DNA of 14,478 nucleotides from Alphaproteobacteria bacterium (GTDB taxonomy: Bacteria > Pseudomonadota > Alphaproteobacteria > Micropepsales > Micropepsaceae): assembly GCA_003451645.1 (NCBI GenBank), contig DMER01000186.1, forward strand, positions 396 through 14,873, given 5' to 3'. Below are positions 7,390 through 13,602 of this stretch, piece by piece. The translations under genes were made by a program, and so were the position numbers. The first letter of the stretch is position 1, and every line of letters starts with the position of its first letter. The notes beneath the pieces were generated by a model. That model saw nothing but the letters and a program-made list of their open reading frames with translations, was not told where the DNA came from and did not search any database.

Positions 7390-7407
7390 ACCCGGCCTTG
7401 GCCGGGT
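7390..7407. promoter_or_regulatory. GC-rich inverted repeat in a divergent intergenic region
   Basis: ACCCGGCC-TT-GGCCGGGT is a perfect 8-bp inverted repeat. As RNA it folds as a 7-bp stem with a CTTG loop. It lies in the 169-bp gap between the leftward CoA-transferase and the rightward secreted protein, ending 22 bases before the latter's start. That position fits an operator or a 5'-leader hairpin affecting initiation. No T-tract follows. The rest of the gap shows no gene and no clear promoter; TTTAAT at 7362-7367 is a -10-like string without a matching -35. Confidence 0.35.
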
Positions 7408-7429
7408 TCAACCTGGGTGAAATTGTGTC

Positions 7430-7873
7430 ATGCATTTTGGTCTGAGGTCATTGGCTCGCTGCGCACCTGGAATTCTGACGATCAGTGCGACATTCTTGGC
7501 GGGCGCGAGCGCGAATGCCTCTCCGCCTGCCGACATCATTGGCCAATGGGGTGCCCTATCGAAGGCGGGACAGGAAGAATGCGGATCTCAAGCGATCGTC
7601 TTTACCTTTCTCTTCCGGGCGGTGGACGCCGACTCGGTGGAAGGCTGGGCAAGAGGCGGCCGACATAACGCGGACATGAAGAATTACTACACCGTCACGT
7701 CCTCAACACCCGCAACCAACATGCTAATGCTCCGCAATGAGGTCACCGGACAGATCATCCAAGTGTCTATTGCCGCCAGGCGTAAGGATGGCATGTCGCA
7801 TCGCCTAGAGTGGCGCCCGACAAAGCCGGGCAGGCCGGTCACCACAACAATGTGGCTGGTGCGGTGCGGTTAG
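7430..7873 (+). CDS. Secreted protein of unknown function
   Basis: This 147-residue protein is not recognised. The N-terminus looks like a signal peptide: Arg6 and Arg10, a hydrophobic stretch at 13-25, and an ANA|SPP cleavage site after residue 30. The mature part begins with a D-I-I-G-Q-W-G motif (35-41), as seen at the start of small beta-barrel, lipocalin-like periplasmic proteins. It has two cysteines, Cys51 and Cys146 (second-last residue), that could form a disulfide closing the fold. Alternating polar and hydrophobic strands (VFTFLF, QIIQVSIAA, TTTMWLVRCG) suggest an all-beta protein. The ribosome-binding site is weak. It lies 67 bp before the acyl-CoA dehydrogenase on the same strand and may be in the same transcript, but nothing links their functions. 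Confidence 0.6.
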   Translation: MHFGLRSLARCAPGILTISATFLAGASANASPPADIIGQWGALSKAGQEECGSQAIVFTFLFRAVDADSVEGWARGGRHNADMKNYYTVTSSTPATNMLMLRNEVTGQIIQVSIAARRKDGMSHRLEWRPTKPGRPVTTTMWLVRCG

Positions 7874-7940
7874 GGCTGGAGCCCGGATTGCAGGTCCGCT
7901 TATGCTTACGGCAACAACATGACTTTGCCGGAGCATCCCA

Positions 7941-9092
7941 ATGGCCCTTGACCGCGAGACCCGCGACCAATTCCTCGACACCGTGCGCCGCTTTGTGCGC
8001 GACAAGCTTGTGCCCATTGAGGCAGAAGTCTCCGAAACCGATGCCGTCCCGGAGCGTATCGTGGGGGAGATGCGCCAACTCGGCCTCTTTGGCCTCTCCA
8101 TCCCGGTTGAGTATGGCGGGCTTGGCCTCTCGAAGGAGGATGAGGTTCTGGTCTGTTTCGAGCTGGGCCAGACCTCGCCCGCTTTCCGCTCTGTCATCGG
8201 CACCAATGTCGGCATTGGCTCGCAAGGCATCGTCATGTTCGGGCGGGAGGAGCAGAAGCGCGAATGGCTACCAAAACTCGCCAGCGGGGAGGCGATTGCC
8301 TCCTTCTGCCTGACAGAGCCGGGGGCGGGATCGGACGCGGCCTCCCTCAAAACCACGGCGATCCGCCAGGGTGACAGCTACATCGTCAATGGCACCAAGC
8401 GCTACATCACCAATGCCAACAAGGCCTCTGTCTTTACGCTCATGGCACGGACGAACCCGGAGAATAAGGGGGCAGGCGGAATATCCGCTTTCGTCGTACC
8501 GGCGAAGCTGCCTGGCATTTCCGTCGGCAAGCCTGAGAAAAAGATGGGCCAGCAAGGCGCCCATATCTGCGACGTGATTTTCGAGGATGCGCGCATTCCC
8601 GCCTCATGCCTTCTGGGTACGGAGGAGGGCCAGGGCTTCCGCCATTCGATGCAGGTGCTCGACCGCGGGCGGCTGCACATCGCGGCAGTGTGCACGGGCG
8701 TCGCGGAGCGCCTGATCCGGGAGTGCGTGCGCTACGCCCAGGAGCGCACCCAGTTCGGCTCGCGCATCGGCGATTTCCAGCTCATCCAGGCGATGCTCGC
8801 GGACAGCCGGACCGAGGCCTTTGCCGCTCGCGCCATGATCCTGGAGGCCGCCCGCGCTCGCGATGGCGGCCAGCCGATCTCGATGGAGGCCGCGTGCTGC
8901 AAATACTTCGCCTCGGAGATGGTGGGGCGCGTGGCCGACCGCGCGGTGCAGATTTTCGGAGGTGCGGGCTATGTCGCCGATTACGGCATCGAGCGCTTTT
9001 ACCGCGATGTGCGCATCTTCCGCCTCTATGAGGGCACCAGCCAAATCCAGCAGATCGTAATTGCGCGCGCTCTGCTGAAAGGTGAGGGGTGA
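7941..9092 (+). CDS. Acyl-CoA dehydrogenase
   Basis: This is a 383-residue FAD enzyme that introduces the alpha-beta double bond in an acyl-CoA and passes electrons to ETF. The domains are the N-terminal helical domain (1-120), the beta domain with signature 1, CLTEPGAGSD (123-132), and the C-terminal helical domain with signature 2 at 337-358 (QIFGGAGYVADYGIER). The catalytic base is Glu364 in RLYEGTSQIQ, the position used by short- and medium-chain enzymes. Arg269 and Phe272 in ERTQFG belong to the FAD-contact block. The ATG at 7941 has GGAG at 7930-7933. Chain length or branching preference is not determined. By hand count, lines in the 3' half reach 43-44 G/C of 60 bases, above neighbouring genes (33-36 of 60). 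A hairpin terminator follows. Confidence 0.96.
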   Translation: MALDRETRDQFLDTVRRFVRDKLVPIEAEVSETDAVPERIVGEMRQLGLFGLSIPVEYGGLGLSKEDEVLVCFELGQTSPAFRSVIGTNVGIGSQGIVMFGREEQKREWLPKLASGEAIASFCLTEPGAGSDAASLKTTAIRQGDSYIVNGTKRYITNANKASVFTLMARTNPENKGAGGISAFVVPAKLPGISVGKPEKKMGQQGAHICDVIFEDARIPASCLLGTEEGQGFRHSMQVLDRGRLHIAAVCTGVAERLIRECVRYAQERTQFGSRIGDFQLIQAMLADSRTEAFAARAMILEAARARDGGQPISMEAACCKYFASEMVGRVADRAVQIFGGAGYVADYGIERFYRDVRIFRLYEGTSQIQQIVIARALLKGEG

Positions 9093-9135
9093 GGGCACTG
9101 GCGATGCACAATTCGAGTGCAATGCCTGAGGCGCC

Positions 9136-9174
9136 GGTGCGCCCGGCGTTCGACGTTGGCGCACCTGGGGTTTT
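9136..9174 (+). terminator. Probable intrinsic terminator after the acyl-CoA dehydrogenase
   Basis: GGTGCGCC (9136-9143) and GGCGCACC (9158-9165) are perfect 8-bp complements. The loop holds a small CGT/ACG stem, and TGGGGTTTT follows at 9166-9174. The hairpin begins 43 bases after the stop codon. A second hairpin, CGCCGG (9132-9137) with CCGGCG (9143-9148), shares bases with the first, so the two exclude each other. The T-run is short, so strength is uncertain. It separates the upstream gene from the riboswitch-led SHMT transcript, whose promoter should then lie between about 9170 and 9220. Tandem -35-like TTGACT (9173) and TTGACG (9178) are there, but no good -10 is visible. Confidence 0.5.
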
Positions 9175-9221
9175 GACTTGACGAATACGCCCCACTCGCG
9201 CTTTCTGATGGGGTCACAAGG

Positions 9222-9300
9222 CCTTTGCTGGCGACTGGCGAACGCGTGGAAGGCACCACGGGGAAGCCGCAAGGGATGCAGAGATGCCGCGCGCCTGGGC
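9222..9300 (+). promoter_or_regulatory. ZTP riboswitch (pfl RNA motif) leading the SHMT gene
   Basis: This RNA senses ZTP/ZMP, purine-pathway intermediates that build up when 10-formyl-tetrahydrofolate is short, and normally turns on one-carbon genes. Both conserved blocks are present. The 5' block has ACTGGCGAACGC (9234-9245), then P2 GTGG (9246-9249) with CCAC (9256-9259), then GGGGAAGCC. The 3' block is GCCGCGCGCCTGGGC (9286-9300), nearly identical to the consensus GCCG-CCGCCUGGGC. P1 pairs 9222-9232 (CCTTTGCTGGC) with 9266-9275 (GCCGCAAGGG), with one bulged T at 9229 and one G-U. The pseudoknot pairs GGCG (9237-9240) with CGCC (9292-9295). The joint agreement of sequence, helices and pseudoknot, plus the SHMT gene downstream, makes this call strong without any database search. 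Confidence 0.93.
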
Positions 9301-9350
9301 CCCATGCTTGTGATAACTGTGCACAGCCTGCAACGAGGCCGTGTCGAAAG

Positions 9351-9357
9351 CCAGGAG
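9351..9357 (+). promoter_or_regulatory. SHMT ribosome-binding site, likely masked by the ligand-free riboswitch
   Basis: AGGAG at 9353-9357 lies nine bases before the ATG at 9367 and fixes that start. CCAGG at 9351-9355, which includes the first part of this site, is complementary to CCTGG at 9294-9298. That segment lies in the conserved 3' domain and overlaps the pseudoknot strand. With ligand bound, 9294-9298 is held in the aptamer and the site is free; without ligand it could pair with and hide the site. No terminator-like U-run lies between aptamer and gene, so translational control is the better guess. A CTGTGCACAG palindrome (9317-9326) lies between them. Confidence 0.5.
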
Positions 9358-9366
9358 CCGCATCCA

Positions 9367-10635
9367 ATGAGCGTCAATCCGCAAAGCTATCGCGATCTGC
9401 TCGCCAAGTCCGATCCCACTGTCTTCAACGCCCTTTTGGGTGAGGAACAGCGTCAAAGGGAGGGGATCGAATTGATCCCGTCCGAAAACTACGCCTTCCC
9501 GGAAGTGCTGGCTTTGCTTGGCTCGTCCTTCACGAACAAATATGCAGAGGGGTATCCTGGGCGGCGCTACTACGGCGGGACGGAATTCGTCGACATCATC
9601 GAAAATGCGGGCCGCGAGCGGGCGAAGAAGCTTTTCCGCGCGGAGCATGCGAATATTCAGCCGCTCTCCGGATCGCCGATGAACCAGGCGGTCTATCTGC
9701 AATTCATCCCGCCGGGCGAAACGATCCTGGCCATGGATTTGAGCCATGGCGGGCATTTGACCCACGGCGCACCGGTGAGCCACATGGGCAAGATCTACCG
9801 CTTTGTCCGCTATAAGACGAACCCGAAGGATGGCTCGATCGATTTTGGCGCCCTGCGCGAAGTGGCCAAGGCGGAGCGGCCCAAATTGATCGTGTGCGGA
9901 TATTCCTCATACCCGCGCGATTTGGATTACTCGCAGTTCCAAGCGATTGCCAATGAAGTGGGCGCGCTGACCATGGCCGATGTCAGCCATTATGGCGGAT
10001 TTGTTGCGGCGGGTGCCCTGAAAAACCCGATGGATGCGGGCTTTGATTTCCTGACCACCACGACCCACAAATCCATGCGTGGCCCGCGCGGCGGCCTCAT
10101 TGTCTGCAAGGCCGAGCATGCCAAGGGCATCGATGCATCGGTGTTTCCGGGCCTGCAAGGCGGGCCGCATATGAACCAAGTGGCGGCGACAGCAACAGCG
10201 CTGCATTTGGTGGATACGGAGGAGTTCCGCCTCTATGCGCGTCAAGTGCTGGCGAATGCCAAGGCTCTCGCGGCCGAGCTGATGAAGCACAATATCCATC
10301 TGGTGACTGGCGGCACGGATAACCATTTGATGGTTCTGGACGTGATGCAGAGCTTTGGCATCAATGGCGCGCAAGGGGAAAAGGCGCTGGATCACGCAGG
10401 CATCACCACCAATAAGCAAGTGATCCCCGACGATCCGCATCCGCCATTGCGCCCGTCCGGCGTGCGGATGGGTACGCCTGCGCCAACCTCGCGCGGGATG
10501 AAGGAGCCTGAGATGCGGGTGCTGGCGGGCGTTATTGCCGCTGCACTGAAGCAACACGATGACGCGGCTCATTTGGCCAAGCTGCGGGCCGAGACCAAGG
10601 CGCTTTGTGCGCGGTTCCCGGTGCCCGGTTTGTGA
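9367..10635 (+). CDS. glyA: Serine hydroxymethyltransferase, divergent type
   Basis: This 422-residue cytoplasmic PLP enzyme converts serine and tetrahydrofolate to glycine and 5,10-methylene-tetrahydrofolate. Family blocks are ELIPSENY (35-42), NKYAEGYPGRRYYGG (57-71), NIQPLSGSPMN (96-106), the PLP-lysine block TTTTHKSMRGPRGG with Lys235, NKQVIPDDP (349-357), and SGVRMGTPAPTSRG with substrate-binding Arg367. It departs from common bacterial GlyA in several places: DVSHYGG (205-211) instead of DMAHIAG, SGSPMN instead of SGSQAN, and YSSYPRDLDY around 179-188. A paralogue with altered acceptor, such as an alpha-methylserine-type hydroxymethyltransferase, is therefore possible. ATG 9367 is chosen from AGGAG at 9353; an in-frame TTG at 9178 would translate the riboswitch. 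The last bases overlap the PaiB-like gene. Confidence 0.93.
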   Translation: MSVNPQSYRDLLAKSDPTVFNALLGEEQRQREGIELIPSENYAFPEVLALLGSSFTNKYAEGYPGRRYYGGTEFVDIIENAGRERAKKLFRAEHANIQPLSGSPMNQAVYLQFIPPGETILAMDLSHGGHLTHGAPVSHMGKIYRFVRYKTNPKDGSIDFGALREVAKAERPKLIVCGYSSYPRDLDYSQFQAIANEVGALTMADVSHYGGFVAAGALKNPMDAGFDFLTTTTHKSMRGPRGGLIVCKAEHAKGIDASVFPGLQGGPHMNQVAATATALHLVDTEEFRLYARQVLANAKALAAELMKHNIHLVTGGTDNHLMVLDVMQSFGINGAQGEKALDHAGITTNKQVIPDDPHPPLRPSGVRMGTPAPTSRGMKEPEMRVLAGVIAAALKQHDDAAHLAKLRAETKALCARFPVPGL

Positions 10636-11249
10636 GTGAAATCGCCTATATCCCAGCAGCATTTCGCGAGAACCGTTCAAAGACACTGTACGATTTCATC
10701 CGTCAGCGGAGCTTCGGGACGATGGTGGCGGTTCATCTGGGCGAGGTGGTCATTGCCCAGGCACCAGTGATTGTGAGCGAAGGCGTCCTGCGGTTTCACC
10801 TGGCGCGGGGCAATGGATTTCTGGATGCTGCGCGCGCGGGGGCGCACGTGAAGGCTGTCTTCAGCGGCCCGGACGCCTATGTCTCGCCGGATTGGTATGA
10901 AAGCCAGAACCAAGTCCCGACCTGGAATTATGTGAGTGTCTATGCCGAAGGGCCGATGCGATTGCTTTCGGACGAGGAACTTACCGCCCAGATCGATGCC
11001 CTCTCGGCGGAGCATGAGGCGCGGCTCGCACCCAAAAAGCCCTGGACGCGGGCCAAGATGGCACAGGGTAGCGATGCACGTTTACTGGCCGCCATTGAGG
11101 GAGTCGAATTGCGGGTGACCCATATTTTGGGCAAATACAAACTCAGCCAAAGCAAATCCGCCGCAGACGTGGCTCGTGCTGCGGCGGCGCTTGAGGCTCT
11201 GGGACGCGCTGACCTTGCTAGCCAGATGCGGTCCGTTACTTCATCTTGA
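10632..11249 (+). CDS. PaiB-like FMN-binding split-barrel protein
   Basis: This 205-residue protein matches the PaiB 'FMN-binding negative transcriptional regulator' family, named for Bacillus PaiB but with a flavin split-barrel fold. Visible blocks are YIPAAFRE near the N-terminus (6-13), FGTMVAV (28-34), LRFHLARGNGF (53-63), VFSGPDAYVSPDWY (76-89), VPTWNYVSVYAEG (95-107) and the C-terminal KYKLSQSK (168-175), all typical of the family. The start is taken as GTG 10632, which forms a GTGA overlap with the SHMT stop and gives the normal short lead to YIP. The long in-frame extension to 10605 lies inside SHMT. Tight coupling puts it under the same riboswitch. An actual regulatory role is unproven; a flavin or PLP-related enzymatic role is equally possible. 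It overlaps convergent phaC by 14 bp. Confidence 0.9.
   Translation: MSEIAYIPAAFRENRSKTLYDFIRQRSFGTMVAVHLGEVVIAQAPVIVSEGVLRFHLARGNGFLDAARAGAHVKAVFSGPDAYVSPDWYESQNQVPTWNYVSVYAEGPMRLLSDEELTAQIDALSAEHEARLAPKKPWTRAKMAQGSDARLLAAIEGVELRVTHILGKYKLSQSKSAADVARAAAALEALGRADLASQMRSVTSS
11158..11187 (-). terminator. Possible phaC terminator hairpin inside the PaiB-like gene
   Basis: CCGCCGCAG (11158-11166) and CTGCGGCGG (11179-11187) are perfect 9-bp complements with a 12-base loop. On the minus strand the stem begins 48 bases beyond the phaC stop and is followed by ATTTGCTTTGG, a modest T-rich stretch. The same bases encode Ala-rich residues on the plus strand, so the symmetry may be a by-product of GCC/GCG codons. 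Weak call. Confidence 0.3.
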
Positions 11250-13035
11250 CGTAGGAGCCTGGCGCGTCCTCGATCACTTTGAGTTTTGCGTCGCCGGGCA
11301 CGCGCGCCTTGACCTTAGGCCCTGATTTCTCCGACAGCCAACCATCCCAGTAATCCCACCAGGATCCGGGAAATTCCTTGGCGCCCGCGATCCAATCCTC
11401 GACCGATTCGGGGAGCTTCTCATTGCGCCAATGCTGATATTTCTTCGCATCCGGATGGTTGATCACGCCCGCGATGTGGCCCGATCCCGCCATCATGAAG
11501 GTGACAGGCCCTTTGAACAGCTTCGTTGATTTGTACACGGAGCGATAGGGCGCGATGTGATCTTCCTTCGATGACTGCAGGAAGACTGGAACGGTGACTT
11601 TGCTCAAGTCGAGCTTTACCCCGCCTAGCACCATTCGGCCGGTCGCCAAATTGTTCTGGCGGTAGCATTCGCGTAGATAGAACATGTGCATGTTGATCGG
11701 CATGCGGGTGGCGTCTGCGTTCCAATACAGCAAGTCAAACCGCATTGGGTCCTTGCCCAAGAGGTAGTTGTTGACCACGAAACTCCAGATTAGATCGTTG
11801 GAGCGCAACATATTGAAGGTAGTTGCCATTTTGGAGCCGTCAAGATAGCCGCCTGAGGCCTTCATCATCTCTTCCATCGATTGCAACTGTTCATCATCGA
11901 TGAAGACCTGCAGATCGCCAGCCTCTGAGAAGTCTGTTTGCGCGGCGAAGAAGGTCGCGGAATTCACACGGTCATCGCCTTTGGACGCCATATAGGCCAG
12001 CGTTGCCGAGAGCAGAGTGCCGCCAATGCAATAGCCAATGGTGTTGACCTTGCGTGACCCGGTCGCCTTTTCGACCGCATCGAGGCCCTCGAAAATCCCT
12101 TCGCGCATATAGTCTTCGAAGGTCTTTTGCGCGAGACGTGCATCCGGATTGACCCAGGATGCGACAAAGACGGTGTAACCCTTTGCCGTTGCCCATTTGA
12201 CGAAGCTGTTTGTGGGCTGCAGGTCGAGAATGTAGAACTTGTTGATCCAAGGCGGAAAAATCAGCAGAGGAATTTCGTACTGCTCATCTGTGGTGGGGGA
12301 GTACTGCAGCAATTCGAGCAAATCGTTGCGGAACACGATTTTGCCTGGCGTGGTCGCGATGTTGCGGCCAACCTCAAAATACTCCATGTCCGTCTGGCGG
12401 ATCGAGAGCTGGCCTTTGCCACGCTCGAGGTCATGCAGCAGGTTGTCCAAACCCTTGACCAGATTTTCGCCGTTTGAGGTCAGCGTCGCGCGCAAGACCT
12501 CAGGGTTGGTCATGACGAAATTGGTGGGCGACATCGCGTCCGCGAATTGCTTTGTGTAGAAATCCACCTTCTTGCGCGTCTTCTCATCAAGCCCCTTGAC
12601 CTCGCCAACCGTGTTTTGCAACCAGCGAGCGCTGAGCAAATAGCTTTGTTTGATGAAGTCGAAGACCTGATTTTCGGTCCACTCTTTGTCCTTGAAGCGC
12701 TTGTCGCCCGCTGGCGGCTCGATCACAGGGCCCACTTGCTCGCCCATAAGGCGCAGAGCCGTGTTCTGCCAAAGCTCCATATAGCCTTGCCAGAGTTTGA
12801 ACTGCGCCTGCCAAATGGCGGTCGGGTCGCGCATCGCATGGCTGAGGAATTCCAGGAAAGTGCCGGTTAGGTTGAGCGGGTCGGCTGCGCCGCCCTTAGC
12901 TTGGGCCGCTTGCCCTTTCATGAAGTCGGTCACCAGCCGCTGGCTCTGTGCCGCCACCTTGACCATGTTCCTGGCAAATTCCTGAGGATCTGGAACGGGA
13001 TAGGCGTCCTGTTGTGGTTTTTCGTGCTTGTTCAT
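11236..13035 (-). CDS. phaC: Class I poly(3-hydroxyalkanoate) synthase
   Basis: This 599-residue enzyme polymerises (R)-3-hydroxyacyl-CoA, usually 3-hydroxybutyryl-CoA, on the surface of storage granules. The lipase-like box GYCIGGT (334-340) carries the nucleophile Cys336. The catalytic triad is completed by Asp492 in SSKEDHIAPYRS and His520 in GSGHIAG, with spacing as in Ralstonia PhaC. The N-terminal domain (about 50-250) and the PPWINKFYILDLQP block (261-274) are also typical. The length fits class I, which works without PhaE or PhaR subunits. The ATG at 13035-13033 was chosen with AAGG seven bases upstream; an in-frame start at 13224 would add 63 atypical residues. No phaA, phaB, phaP or phaR gene is in the window. 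The last 14 bases overlap the convergent PaiB-like gene. Confidence 0.97.
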   Translation of the reverse strand: MNKHEKPQQDAYPVPDPQEFARNMVKVAAQSQRLVTDFMKGQAAQAKGGAADPLNLTGTFLEFLSHAMRDPTAIWQAQFKLWQGYMELWQNTALRLMGEQVGPVIEPPAGDKRFKDKEWTENQVFDFIKQSYLLSARWLQNTVGEVKGLDEKTRKKVDFYTKQFADAMSPTNFVMTNPEVLRATLTSNGENLVKGLDNLLHDLERGKGQLSIRQTDMEYFEVGRNIATTPGKIVFRNDLLELLQYSPTTDEQYEIPLLIFPPWINKFYILDLQPTNSFVKWATAKGYTVFVASWVNPDARLAQKTFEDYMREGIFEGLDAVEKATGSRKVNTIGYCIGGTLLSATLAYMASKGDDRVNSATFFAAQTDFSEAGDLQVFIDDEQLQSMEEMMKASGGYLDGSKMATTFNMLRSNDLIWSFVVNNYLLGKDPMRFDLLYWNADATRMPINMHMFYLRECYRQNNLATGRMVLGGVKLDLSKVTVPVFLQSSKEDHIAPYRSVYKSTKLFKGPVTFMMAGSGHIAGVINHPDAKKYQHWRNEKLPESVEDWIAGAKEFPGSWWDYWDGWLSEKSGPKVKARVPGDAKLKVIEDAPGSYVKMK

Positions 13036-13095
13036 GGCGCGGCCTTTTGCAGGTGGCGGGAGAGGAGCGGGGGGTGTCGCAAGCGGGTCGAAGCA

Positions 13096-13119
13096 GCCCG
13101 GGGAGTGCCGGGCGTTATA
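13096..13119 (-). promoter_or_regulatory. phaC leader hairpin and candidate -10 box
   Basis: GCCCGG (13096-13101) and CCGGGC (13108-13113) form a 6-bp inverted repeat in the 192-bp gap between phaC and the divergent lipoprotein gene. Directly beside it, the minus strand reads TATAAC (13119-13114), a fair -10 box. The matching -35 region is poor (CTAGCC at 17 bases; TTGAAA lies too close). If this promoter is real, the hairpin would be near the start of the phaC mRNA. No gene is seen in the gap. Confidence 0.3.
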
Positions 13120-13227
13120 CCTGTTTTGCGTTTCAAGGCTAGACCCAATGTCGCAACCGCCCCTTGCATGGACAGGTGCGATATGGTCCACATGCGACCA
13201 AGCACAATAGTGCAGGGAGCTCATTCT

Positions 13228-13596
13228 ATGCCGAATGCCCGCATTGTCTCACAACTTTTCGCCGCTCTGGCCCTGGCAGCAGGCCTGGCGGGCTGTTCGA
13301 CCATGCCCGGCTGGACCAAGCCTTCCGCTTGGTACGACGCGGTAGCGGGAGATCCCGAGGCGGTTCAAAAGGCGACCGAGGAACAGGAACGTCAGGCGCA
13401 GAAGGCAAAGGCCAACCCTGCAGGGGAATTTCCTCTTTTATCTCAGACACCTGAAGTGCCAGTTGTCTCGACAACACCCGCACAGCGGCAGACGATCCGG
13501 GATGGCTTGGTGAGTGAGCGCGAGCGCTTGCGTGAGGATGCGGAAGCCGCCAAAAAGGTTGAGACGCCCGAATCGCGGTTGCGCCGTGGCCCTTGA
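13228..13596 (+). CDS. Small lipoprotein
   Basis: The protein has 122 residues. Residues 1-22 form a lipoprotein signal peptide and the lipobox LAGC (20-23) marks Cys23 as the acylated residue. It is followed by Ser-Thr rather than Asp, which suggests outer-membrane sorting under the E. coli rule. The mature part is Gln/Glu/Lys/Ala-rich and probably helical at 43-64. It continues with EFPLLSQTPEVPVVST (67-82) and an Arg/Glu-rich helix, ERERLREDAEAAKK. The pattern FPxLxxxPxxP followed by QRxxIxxGLVxxR recalls a segment found in alphaproteobacterial OmpA/Pal-type envelope proteins, here without an OmpA domain. The start at 13228 is supported by AGGGAG at 13214-13219. It lies six bases before the aminotransferase gene, so the two are likely co-transcribed. 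Confidence 0.8.
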   Translation: MPNARIVSQLFAALALAAGLAGCSTMPGWTKPSAWYDAVAGDPEAVQKATEEQERQAQKAKANPAGEFPLLSQTPEVPVVSTTPAQRQTIRDGLVSERERLREDAEAAKKVETPESRLRRGP

Positions 13597-13602
13597 GAGG
13601 CG

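Noticed and set aside
7400..7425. GGTTCAACC string resembling a tRNA T-loop
   Set aside because: No acceptor, D or anticodon stems can be formed around it.
9178..9366. N-terminal extension of SHMT from a TTG codon
   Set aside because: The extra 63 residues would be translated from the ZTP riboswitch, and the AGGAG at 9353 points to ATG 9367.
8604..9377. 257-codon minus-strand open frame across the acyl-CoA dehydrogenase end and riboswitch
   Set aside because: No domain, and it runs antisense through a conserved catalytic domain and a structured RNA; a result of high GC.
9907..10686. 259-codon minus-strand open frame inside SHMT
   Set aside because: Antisense to conserved SHMT blocks, with Arg/His-rich composition and no motif.
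13036..13224. 63-residue N-terminal extension of PhaC
   Set aside because: Cys/Pro-rich, not PhaC-like, and the ATG at 13035 has a ribosome-binding site and a normal class I length.
12901..13227. Long upstream extension of the lipoprotein reading frame
   Set aside because: It would run antisense through the phaC start and place the signal peptide at residue 110.
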